Origin: Brugia malayi
Taxonomy: Eukaryota > Nematoda > Chromadorea > Rhabditida > Onchocercidae
Reading direction: 5' to 3'
NCBI RefSeq assembly: GCF_000002995.4
Contig: NW_025062477.1
Coordinates: 12,568,696-12,632,695 of the forward strand
DNA: 64,000 bases
Shown: positions 35,801 through 45,094 of the stretch, one piece after another
How positions within the stretch are numbered: position 1 is the first letter of the stretch
Layout: the number at the start of each line of letters is the position of its first letter
Notes under the pieces: model-generated
Database searches by the model: none
Told to the model about the DNA's origin: nothing
The model's input: the letters and a program-made list of their open reading frames with translations, nothing else
Translations under genes and position numbers: made by a program

Positions 35801-38800
35801 TTTTCTTATACGATATATTGTGAAAAGTCTACGGTAAATGATTGATTTGTTAATATGATGCATTGAAAACATTGAATAATATTTTTCTCTTAAAAAAAAA
35901 AAACGAAAACAGTGAATAAGAAATGATTTTTTTTTTTCTCTTATTCATATATATATTATTTGTAATAGATTGAAATAATTACATTTTGGATTTTGATTAA
36001 AAATATAAACAGTATTGCATTTTTTTTTCTTTTAAATTTCTAATTAGGATTGTTTGAATATCATATTTAGATTCAAATAATGCTGATTAATTTTGAATAT
36101 TAGTTAATTTGATTAGATGGAATCAATTGTTTGTTTGTTTGTTTTTTCCATTATTTCGATTTTTTTTTTTTTTTGGTTAGATGTATACAATAATTATTTA
36201 AAACAATTAGCAAGTGTTTATCTTGCATGAATTACCGTATCATGAAAATTTTTGATGATAATTTTGAAATAGCAAAATGGTATTTCATAATTTTTATTCA
36301 TTATCATAATTTTTCTAGCAATTTATTCTTTTACTTTTTATGTCTCAGTTAATGTTATAAAATATTTGAGAGTTTCAAAAAAACTTTGTTTAGAATAAAG
36401 AAAAAACGAAGCTTTATAAAAATATTTGTATCAAAATGTAAAACACATACAGAGAGTAGTTATTCAATTACTTTTTAAAATCTTTTTCTAAAGTTAAAGT
36501 AAAGTAAAATGTAGGTGTAAATGAAACAATCCTTTTTTCTTTTTTTTTTTTTGTTCTGTTTTGTAGCATTTTTTTTTTAATGCGTTAGCTGAATTATTCA
36601 ATTAATTTCCATTGTTTTTTTTTTGAAATTAAAAATATATTCGATTTTTTTGTCATTTCAATGATAGAAGGATCAAAGCAAGGTGAAACTTTTCTAATAT
36701 TTAAAGATGAGATGAAAAAAGATGAAGAAGAAAGTTGAATTATTGAATAGATCGCTATCCTACTATCATTTCAATAGAACATAATTTCTCATCCCATCTA
36801 GCAGCAGCAACTTCAACTATCATTTTCATCTCATTTCATCAAAAAAAAAAAAGAAAGCTGATTGGTTTATGGGAAATGATTTGAAAATTGCTTTAAGGGT
36901 GGAATATTTTACATTTGGATATGGTTATGATAAAAGGAAAAAAAATGATTGATTATATAAATAAATAAAGTAGTAAAAATGCGAAAAAAAAATATTTGAT
37001 AAAAAATATCAAATTTTTAAAATTTAAATATACATTTTTTTTTCCTATTGAATGTATAATAAATGACTATTGAATAATGTAACTATTAATGTTAATTATT
37101 ATATTAAAATTGAAAAAACGAAAAAAGCATTTGATAATTTTATAGAAGCAAACAACAATTGCTGTAAGTTAGAGAAATTAGGAAATTTTATAAAGGTTAT
37201 ATGTATATTTTTTATATTGTTAACTTGAAATTAATTTTACAAAATGCCATAATTTTTCTTTATTTTTTTTTCTTTCATTTAATATAACTTTGCAGTATTT
37301 CATCCTTTAAGATGATAGTCTTGATTAAATTAAATGAAATAATATTGTTTTGTCCTATTTTTTTTAATGGAATGGAACATCTGCTTAAATTGAAATGTAA
37401 TACTACCACAAAATAATAACACAACATTTATTTTTGGCGGTATCCTTTTTTAGAAAAAAAAAGGAAAACGAAAAGAAGTATGAAAGAAATTGTGCTTTTA
37501 AAATTGATGCATCATTTTGGACAATTGAAATGAGGAATAGAAAATGATTAAAAAAGGAAGAAGGAAGAGAGAGAGAGAGAGAGAGAGAGTTTCCAGGTCA
37601 TTAAAATAACTATTTTTTGAAATTACTTATCATTTTTTTCAACACTTATAATTTGAATAATAATATAATGCTTATCAAAAGTTAAAATTGAAATCAATAC
37701 TTTTATTTGTTTCGTTGATTTGAATTAGTTTAATCCTAAACATTTATTTATGACAAAATAATAGTTTGCTTAAATTGAATTTCTAGTGGAAAAAAAAAAA
37801 AAAAAAAAACGAAAAATTAAGAATTATCATCAATTATCTCATTATTAAATATTTGATATATGTTATCATTAATCAGTCAACACCACTATTTTCTAACATT
37901 TTTTTTTTAAAAAAAAAACAAAAAAGTTTACATAATTATTAGTATTAGAGGAATAATTTTAAAAGAAAGTTTACATATTATTATTATATGAATTATTAGC
38001 AAATTATAGGCATCAATAGATGAAAAAAATAATAGATGAAATCATCTTTTTTTTTTTTAAGAGAGAGAGAAAGTTATTTTTAACATTTAAATTAATTTTA
38101 GAAAAAAATTATTTGTTAAACTTTATTTTAATCTATTCTTTTGATCTATATTCTTCTATCTGTCAAATTTAGCAGTGATAATGTAAAATGATTTTAATAT
38201 GTTGTATGTATGTATGTTCATGTATGTGTATGTGTGTGCATTGAACCATCGAATTAGCGTTAATAGAGCTAATGCGGATTTTTTGGGATGAAGGGAGTCG
38301 GCCGACTTTCCCCGTAAAAAGAGGGTAAAAGTGCCGAAAAAGTACCATTCTATCCTATCATTACCGATCGCAACCTCACAAATTTTGTTTAAAAAAAAAA
38401 AAAAAAAAAAAAAAGGAAAAAGAAAGATTTCTACCTGTCAACACAAATTACTTCACTAATTTTGCTTCTTTTGACACAATTTTAACGAATTCTTCTCGGA
38501 ATACTATTAATAATAATAATAATTGTGATAATAATTTTCAGAGATGAAATCTTTGTAAGAATAGCAAATTACGGTAATATTGTCATAGTATGAATAGTGA
38601 TTGCGATAGTTTATATCAAAAAGATTTTTATAATTAAAATATAAAATATTATGAGTAATATTTGTTTATTATTTTATGAAATTTCGTTTTTTTTTTTTTT
38701 AAAAAAAAAAAGGGAATGATGATACTATAATAATTGTATGTTATCAATAATGATTACATTATTTTTGTGTTTAAAAAAAAAAAAAAAAAATCAAATAATT

Positions 38801-41800
38801 GCTAATTGTTATATGGTAATAATTTCCTCTCATATGCTCTATATGTATTAAATGATGATAGTAATTGATAACAATCTTTTTACAATTTTTTTTTTTTTTT
38901 TTTCTTTTATATAATACAATTTGCCGCAAAATCGTGTGGTGTTAAAATGATCATTCATTTAAATTGTTAAATTAGTTGTGGCAGCTGTTGCTAGATGAAA
39001 AGCTTTTTGTTTCTATTTGCGCATTATTGCTATTTTACTTGAACTTTTAACCTCATTTATACATTTTATCACTTCTTTCTTTCTTAAATCTAAGTAATTT
39101 GCAATTTTTTTTTTTAATATTATAATAAATTTTTTATATTATCAAAAAATTTTAATTTTCTTAACGAATTTTTTTGTTTTTCTTTCTTTTTTTTCATTGC
39201 ATAAACAAAAGATTAATTATATTTAATTTTGCTAAAAGAAATGAATAATCCTAGTTTTCTCAAAAATATAGTTATTTGTACACTATAAATTAAATTAAAC
39301 ATAATTCTTAAGCACTGTTATGTGTATTCTTTGTAGGACCAAATAATTTAATTTATTTTTTAATCATTCCATTTAATTATCTCTTTAATCATCTAAATTC
39401 ATTTCTACGAAACATTGTTATTTTTTTTGTTAAAAAAATTAAGAATTTTAAAATTCCATTTCAATCTGTATAATTTCAGTCCACAGCTATTTTTTCTTCT
39501 TTCAACGAACAATCATTGTTGAATGATACAATTCCTACTGTACAATGGATTCAAGCTTGTTCTACCGGTAATTTACAAACAGTTGGTAAGCTTATAAAAG
39601 AAAAGGTTAGTTGAAGTTTTGTTTTTTTTTTTAAGTTTAATTAATTTAAAAAAAAAAGAGCTGAAAAAATATCAAAATTTTCTTCTATCTTAAAAAAGGG
39701 AAAATCTTTTTTTCATTGAAAATTTTTTATTATACGGCGGATGTAAATAAAAATATTCATATGTCGTTTGATTTCACATTCTTCTAAAAAAAATTAAATA
39801 AATAAACTAATATATACTTATTCATATCACTTAAAAATCTACATTTCAATTACTATTAATTTATGCATTTTTTTTGTTTATCTCTTTAATATCCTAAATA
39901 TCTATATTTTAATTTTTTAAATTAATTTTTATACAAAAATTTAATATTAAATAAATTATTAAGCGTTATTTGATCACATATGCACCAGCAATAAATCATG
40001 GCTTTAGTGGTTTACATTATGCTGCTAAAAATGGTCATAGTTCTGTGGTACGATTTTTAATAATGAATGGTGCTGATGTTAATCTTCGAACTGTAAGCAT
40101 TTGTTAACTGAAATTGAATTAAAATTTTGAAATTATTGTAAATAATCATTGTCAAACTATTTCTATGAATTATTTTTATTCATTCAAAATTATTTACAAA
40201 TGTATAATGTAAATTGTTAAAAATGTAATTCATTTTTTTATTGCAATTTAAATTCTTAATTAAATTTATCGTATTTTTTTTTCAGGCTGTAAGTTATTTC
40301 TATTTCCTTCCTTCCTACTTCTTTTTCTTTCACTTTTTGGATTTATTTGGATAATAGCTTTGAAATACGATAAATGTGAGAGAAGAAAAATATGAGGTAT
40401 TTAGAGTGGTTATACGCCTCTTCATCTTGCTGCAATCGGTAAACAACATGAAATTATTTCCATTTTACTGCAAGATTGTGGTAAGTGTTTCATTGAATAT
40501 TAATAATTTAAATTGTCATTTATACTTATTCATTTACTTACTTATCTTTTCATACGAATATGACAAGTTTGGATAGTTGGTTAATGTTAAAATTTACTAG
40601 CAATGAATTTAAAAAAAAAAAAAAAAAAAATGGATATTATCATTAACGTTAGTTGCTTTATTTAACTATTAGATGTTAGAAAGAAAAAAAAAAAATTATT
40701 TTTGATAAATAGATTGATAGGATTTTTTTTTAAAAAAAAAAAAGGAAAACATTCTTATTTGAAATATTTCTTTTTTTGCAGGTGCAGATCCATCGATTGA
40801 GGATTACTCTGGACATACTTATCAGTACTATCTTAGAAATGAACAAGGTAAAATAATTGTATGAAAAAATTTTATCACAATATTGTAAATTTGAAGACAA
40901 TGTTACAGATAACATATTGAAATCTAATTTTTATCATTTATCTATACAAATCGTATTATTCTCAATTCTATTCTTTTTTTTTTTTTTTTTAAGTTCATTG
41001 CTAGTAAATTTTAACATTAACCAACTATCCAAACTTGTCATATTCGTATGAAAAAATTTGGTTTATAAATAAAACAATTTATCATTTTGTAACATTTTTT
41101 CTACCAATTAAATGAAATTAAAATTTTATTAGGATAGGAAAGGAATTAAAATATTTTTTTAATGAATATATCTTATATTAAATTTCTTCATTTATCCATG
41201 AAAAAAAAAAAAAAAACAATCATTTAGTAAAATTATTTGTGAAATATTGATAAAATATTTGAGAAATTTAAGTTTTTTTTTTTTCTATTTTTCTTTTTTT
41301 TAAAAAAAAAAAAGAAAAAATCAAATGCAATTTTATAATAAATTTCATTGAACACATACAGACACAGACATAGACATACATACATATACACATATGTACA
41401 TACACAGATATGAACCATATGGTTTTATGATGTGATGATCGGTTGATCGGTAGGAAGCACAATTTCAATGTAGGATAAGGACGGGGGATGGGGTGGCGGG
41501 GGGGGGGGGGAAGGGGAGGGGAAATCCATCATTCATTCGTTATTTTAGAATGATTATTGTTCAAATATGTTGATTTTTTTTTTTTGCAAATCACTCAAAT
41601 AAAGGGACCAAATCGTTTTTCTTCTCTTTTTTTTTTTTATTTTGCTCATCTTTACTATATGCAATAATTTTTTTCATCTGTCTTTTTATTTATATATTTG
41701 TTATCTTTAAATTTAATCGATAAGTGTGATAATATTTTATAATTTTTTTTATTTATTTATTCTCTTTTATTCATAATGTTTACAAAAGAAAAAAGAATTA

Positions 41801-43376
41801 TTATTACATTATGAGCAAATCATTTCTTTCTTTTTTTCTTTCAAAATCTTTTTTTTTAAGGGTTTAATTTTATAAATTTTTTATATTAGTTGTAAATTTT
41901 TTGTACGTTTCATTAATTAAAAAGGAAAAATTCCGAAGCTATTATATGTAATATTTATTATTATATAATAATATTGTAATCATTTTGTTTTTCTTTTGTC
42001 TTTTTTTTTTTTCTAGAATATTATTTTTGAAAATATTTTGTTCTTTTTTTTTTTCTAAATCACATTTCAGTAGTTTCTACTTTCTTTTCTTTTAAAAATT
42101 TCTACTTTTCGCTATTTTCAATGCTATTTTCATTTTCAATTACGGTAGCACAACACTAATTAAAGTATGAGCCAATAGAAATTGGGAAAAAGTAAAATGG
42201 TGCACATTCTAGAATAAAACTTTTCCTATTTATATATTTCTTAATTATACCAAAAAATTCATTTGATCAATGTTGGATAGATCTTGTAGTTTTATTTTTA
42301 TAGCTTTGAGATTAAACAATTCTAAGATACATTTACCATTTTTATCACTTTTTGTTTGTTTATCAGTGATGCATTTACTCGGAATTGACCTTTCGATGTT
42401 CTTTACCAATTACAATATAGTAATAATTTTATTTGAGTTAAAATTCATTAAAATAATTATTAGTTTTAATTACTGGATGAAATTACGCCGTGCTAGTATT
42501 GCATAATTATTTATAGTTGATTAACTAAAAGTGTTTTATGTTTATTATAAAGTTTTATTTTTTTCATACTATTCACTTTGATTTTATTCATCATTTTGAG
42601 ATTTGCACAAATATGCATATACGATTGATCATATGGATCAATCGAATATTGATTATTTGTCATATAACATTTGATGATGTTATCTGATCGCTGATCTTAT
42701 AATTCTTTTATTTCATTTTAGTTTTAGTTTTAGTTTTACTTTTCTAAGCTATAGTCGTTTATCTTGTGGTTAAATGATTGTGAAAGCACTTTGATCTATT
42801 TCATTATCTGAATGATTGATTGATTATGAATTTTGAAATCTAGATCACAATTGTTTATCACTATTCTCATCTACAGTATTATAGTCTCTTTCTTTTCTTT
42901 TCTTTTTTTTTTTTTCGTTTTACTTCTAGTCAAAACGTTTTTTAGTTTCTTATAAAGTCTTAATATTTTATTTCAGAGAAAAAAGAATGAAAACGATTTG
43001 AAAAAAAAAAAGAAAAATCAATAACGGCTAAATAATTAGATGAACATTTCATAAATTAAGAAACGAACTAACATTTGTCGATCGATAATTAAATCATTAT
43101 ATAAGTTCGCAATAATATTAATCTTTTTTCTTTTCTTTTTTTGCTCCCTTTTTTTAGTACATAAAATTAAAAAAGAAAAGTTTTTCTTTTTTTGCAGGAA
43201 TTGTTTCTGATAAAATCAAAAATGGAAATATAATTGGTAATAGTAAATATGAACAACATCAAAATGATACACAATTATCATCATCTACAACTGAAATAAT
43301 GCAATTTTCACGTCTAAAATCTTTCAGAAAAGCAGTTCATGGACGAATGCGCTTTTTTACTGGTTTTTTTTTTTAA
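32763..43376 (+). CDS. SOWAH-like ankyrin-repeat protein (complete, 7 exons, 270 codons)
   Basis: Exons 32763-32846, 33613-33765, 39480-39605, 39964-40092, 40405-40480, 40782-40847 and 43198-43376 join without a frame break into a 270-residue protein ending in TAA. Residues 1-99 are charged and low in structure. Three ankyrin-type repeats follow: VQWIQACSTGNLQTVGKLIK (about 100-131), SGLHYAAKNGHSSVVRFLI with GADVN (about 133-164), and SGYTPLHLAAIGKQHEII with GADPSIEDYSG (165-200). The trio, with a degenerate first repeat and the closing DYSG-x-x-x-x-x-YL signature, matches the C-terminal module of the sosondowah (SOWAH) family. The basic tail SRLKSFRKAVHGRMRFF also fits that family. Ankyrin repeats bind partner proteins; no catalytic residues are seen. 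The N-terminal winged-helix-like domain of SOWAHA-C is absent, so the layout is closer to SOWAHD. Intron 2 is 5.7 kb. Confidence 0.85.
33613..33765 (+). CDS. SOWAH-like exon 2
   Basis: 51 codons, phase 0 at both ends, between TTTTTTATAG and GAG|GTATGG. It encodes an acidic stretch (TTIEDDMENIRCPFAKMEDD) and ends with a Lys/Glu/Gln-rich, probably helical piece (EEKKLTQKLQEKNHNE). No known domain is seen. Confidence 0.75.
35388..35461. repeat. TATG, TA and TG microsatellites
   Basis: Compound repeat inside SOWAH-like intron 2: TATGTATGTG, then (TA)n, then (TG)n. Confidence 0.75.
38243..38395. other. GC-rich palindromic island in SOWAH-like intron 2
   Basis: About 150 bp of complex sequence follow a TATG/TGTG repeat and precede a long A-run. 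It contains AGTCGGCCGACT (12-bp perfect palindrome) and two pyrimidine/purine blocks (CTTTCCCCG, AAGAGGG). On the minus strand the frame TFTLFLRGKSADSLHPKKSA is open. A terminal A-tract and a microsatellite on the other side are what a short retroelement or MITE relic would leave. No second copy was seen in the window. Confidence 0.35.
39480..39605 (+). CDS. SOWAH-like exon 3, first ankyrin-type repeat
   Basis: 42 codons, phase 0 at both ends, between TATAATTTCAG and AAG|GTTAGT. The last 22 residues (VQWIQACSTGNLQTVGKLIK, EK) form the degenerate first repeat. It corresponds to the WMLSASDGRWDSLEGLL-type repeat that opens the SOWAH ankyrin block. Confidence 0.85.
39964..40092 (+). CDS. SOWAH-like exon 4, second ankyrin repeat
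   Basis: 43 codons, phase 0 at both ends, between a weak TTATTAAG acceptor and ACT|GTAAGC. It holds a canonical ankyrin helix pair (GLHYAAKNGHSSVVRFLIMN) followed by GADVNLRT. The acceptor lacks a pyrimidine run next to the AG, but the reading frame and homology leave little doubt. Confidence 0.88.
40286..40288 (+). other. Possible 3-nt microexon (GCT) in SOWAH-like intron 4
   Basis: A long pyrimidine tract ending TTTTTTTTTCAG is followed after exactly three bases (GCT) by a consensus donor GTAAGT. Inclusion would add one Ala between LRT and SGYTPLHL without changing frame. The pair could instead be a recursive-splicing landmark or an abandoned exon. Confidence 0.35.
40405..40480 (+). CDS. 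SOWAH-like exon 5, third ankyrin repeat
   Basis: 76 nt giving SGYTPLHLAAIGKQHEIISI, LLQDC and one spare base, between GAGGTATTTAG and G|GTAAGT. TPLHLAA is the classic ankyrin signature. A stronger-looking acceptor 119 bp upstream (40285) is discussed as a possible microexon. Confidence 0.88.
40547..41054. repeat. Long inverted repeat enclosing SOWAH-like exon 6
   Basis: The arm at 40547-40607 is the exact reverse complement of 40994-41054 (61 bp without mismatch). After a single T/C difference and TT, the match continues through an A-tract on the left (to 40630) and a T-tract on the right (from 40974). The loop of about 340 bp holds exon 6 (40782-40847). One arm lies in intron 5, the other in intron 6. 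The near identity implies recent origin or gene conversion. Confidence 0.9.
40782..40847 (+). CDS. SOWAH-like exon 6, frame-neutral cassette
   Basis: 66 nt between TTTTTTTGCAG and G|GTAAAA. It encodes ADPSIEDYSGHTYQYYLRNE plus Q and a split Gly, completing ankyrin repeat 3 and the DYSG..YL family signature. The length is a multiple of three and the split Gly codon is rebuilt if exon 5 joins exon 7 directly, so skipping keeps the frame. The exon sits between the arms of a long inverted repeat. Confidence 0.85.
41482..41521 (+). repeat. G-run tract in SOWAH-like intron 6
   Basis: In otherwise A/T-rich intron sequence, 40 bases are nearly all G. Five G-runs of four or more are separated by one to four bases, one of them at least 13 long. 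This is a clear G-quadruplex motif on the transcribed sense strand. Such runs are also prone to length error in sequencing. Confidence 0.85.
43198..43376 (+). CDS. SOWAH-like exon 7 with stop codon
   Basis: Begins after TTTTTTTGCAG and reads 58 codons after the split Gly to TAA. The middle is a Ser/Thr/Asn-rich linker. It closes with the basic SRLKSFRKAVHGRMRFFTG and a run of Phe codons written in a T-tract. Slippage in that T-tract would shift the last few residues, so the extreme C terminus is the least certain part. Confidence 0.8.
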
Positions 43377-43462
43377 ATATTTTCAAGTTACCAAAAAAAA
43401 AATTGCTTTAAAGAAGTTTAAGATTCTCAACTTTGAGAAATTATTTATTATTGTACACTGAT

Positions 43463-43468
43463 AATAAA
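43463..43468 (+). terminator. Polyadenylation signal AATAAA of the SOWAH-like gene
   Basis: The first AATAAA after the stop codon, about 87 nt downstream, in a context (GATAATAAAAAATG) typical of metazoan poly(A) signals. In such AT-rich DNA the motif also arises by chance. Confidence 0.5.
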
Positions 43469-43952
43469 AAATGTATAAATTATTAGATTTTACTGGTTTA
43501 AAAATTAGTTGATAACATGCTAATAGACGTATATTTGACGTAACATGATGATAGACGTATAATTTATATTATTTACCTTTATTTTATGTTGCTAGATTAA
43601 TGAACTAATTGTTGTTTTTCTTATAAATTTTATCGGAAAAAAATGAGAAAGACAATTTTTGTTATTTTATTTTATTTACAAGTTTCTCAAAACAGCCTAC
43701 CGTATCCGTATGAACTTTCTCACCGTAATTCTTTCTCTTTTTTTTGACAGGGAGGGAGAGAGAGAAAAAAGCAAGGAGATATAGTTGAATTATGCAGGAT
43801 GATTTTGGAAATAAACGTATCGATGAAATAATAGTAATAATTTAAGTAAAATTAATTAATTTTATAAAATAATTCAAAGTTAATTGTATAATTTGAATTA
43901 AATTTTAGTTTCGTATTAAAACAACATTTTCAAATTTTATTTTTATTTTCAG

Positions 43953-44012
43953 ATAAACAGCTGTAAATGCTTATTATGTGATATTCATGCAGTCAAAATA
44001 TTTTGTCTATAA
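43953..44012 (+). CDS. Candidate short last exon after the SOWAH-like gene
   Basis: A consensus acceptor (TTTTATTTTTATTTTCAG) is followed in phase 0 by INSCKCLLCDIHAVKIFCL and TAA, with four cysteines in 19 residues. A different frame from the ATG at 43989 gives 28 codons (MQSKYFVYNNSSYVNTKQQR). Phase does not fit the SOWAH-like exon 6 donor, so it belongs to another transcript if it is real. Confidence 0.2.
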   Translation: MNSCKCLLCDIHAVKIFCL

Positions 44013-44253
44013 CAATTCTTCCTATGTAAACACCAAACAACAGCGACAAACAACGACAACAATAAATTTTTAGAATAATTTTATTTATAATTTACTTTCT
44101 AAGCGGTATTACTTTTTGATTCTGATGACCCGTAAAATGCTCAATTTGGATGATTTTGATGAGAATAATCAATCATTCATGAATTGAATGAGTAAACTAA
44201 ACATCCGTATATGCTAAGCGGTATAAAATGAATCGAAGAATAATAAAATAAGA

Positions 44254-44305
44254 GGGAGAGAGAGAGAGAGAAGGAGAGGGAGAGGGAGAGAAAAGAAGAA
44301 AGGAG
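44254..44305. repeat. GA-rich repeat
   Basis: (GA)9 then GGGAGA units and an A-run, downstream of the SOWAH-like gene. Confidence 0.75.
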
Positions 44306-44876
44306 GTAAAAAAAAAAAAAAAGAAAGGAAAGAATAGACTTGATATTACCTTCTCATTTTGTGATTAGTTGTAGCACACACAAAATTATTCTTTTATTCA
44401 TCTTCTTATCCTTTCACTTGAAAATCATGCATCATGCACTTGTCACATTATAATCAACCTTTTCGTTTGACCTTTTTTTTTATATCTGTATATATATTAG
44501 CAAGTTAATGTTAACTACTGTTTTTTAATCTTCATTTAAGTAGTAGTCTTATATAGAAGTATCATAGGTTATTCATGATTAATTAATCATTACAACATTT
44601 TAAAATTTGTTAAGAAATTTCTTTTTTTTCAAGGGAGGGGAAAGCAAAAATATTTAATTTTTTAGATAGATTTAAATGGTATTTGCTTTTTTTTTTTGTT
44701 ATAGAAATGAAGAAAATTTTTTACAAATTTAAAAAGCTATTGAAGTTTTATAATTTTACTAAATTATTTTCAGTAATGGTTAGGTTTTGATTTTTTTTTT
44801 TTTTTTTTTTTTTTTTTGTTGACATAATTATTCAATTCTTCAAATGATTATATCATTATCGTTTTATTTTGTACAG

Positions 44877-45094
44877 TATACATATACGGTTACAATTTTG
44901 TTTGACATATCTTTGTAAACAAGCAAAAGAAGAGAAGAAAAAAAAGAAAGAAGGAAGAAAAAAAGCGCAATTGAGCAATGTATACGCGCAACAGTATCAA
45001 TCTATTTCGGCTTCATTAACTCATCCATATCATCTTCCATTTCATATATTATACTACCCAATAATTACCCATCGAATAGTTAAAGTGGTAGTCG
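44877..45094 (+). CDS. Candidate internal exon, function unknown
   Basis: It begins after TTTTATTTTGTACAG with one lead base, and runs 72 codons to a G|GTTAGC donor with one spare base. After a Lys/Glu-rich stretch comes a segment with natural codon mix: AQLSNVYAQQYQSISASLTH and PYHLPFHILYYPIITHRIV. The spare G is compatible with either candidate last exon at 58230 or 60401 (both start with GT completing a Gly codon). The upstream exon, which must end with two spare bases, was not found. No family is recognised, and a long chance frame remains possible. Confidence 0.35.

Larger units (their letters stand above)
33766..39479 (+). other. SOWAH-like intron 2 (5.7 kb)
   Basis: The longest intron of the gene, between phase-0 exons 2 and 3. 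It holds polypurine tracts (about 34200-34260, 34730-34790), the compound microsatellite at 35.4 kb, a (GA)n at 37566-37590, several A/T runs and the GC-rich island at 38.3 kb. Minus-strand open frames of up to 116 codons (35045-34695) exist only where the template is pyrimidine-rich. No convincing extra exon was found. Confidence 0.7.

Noticed and set aside
42270..42506. 78-codon plus-strand ATG frame in SOWAH-like intron 6 (starts MLDRSCSFIFIALRLNN)
   Set aside because: No splice-site or homology support. An intron of an expressed gene in AT-rich DNA gives such frames by chance; could be revisited if transcripts show an alternative exon.
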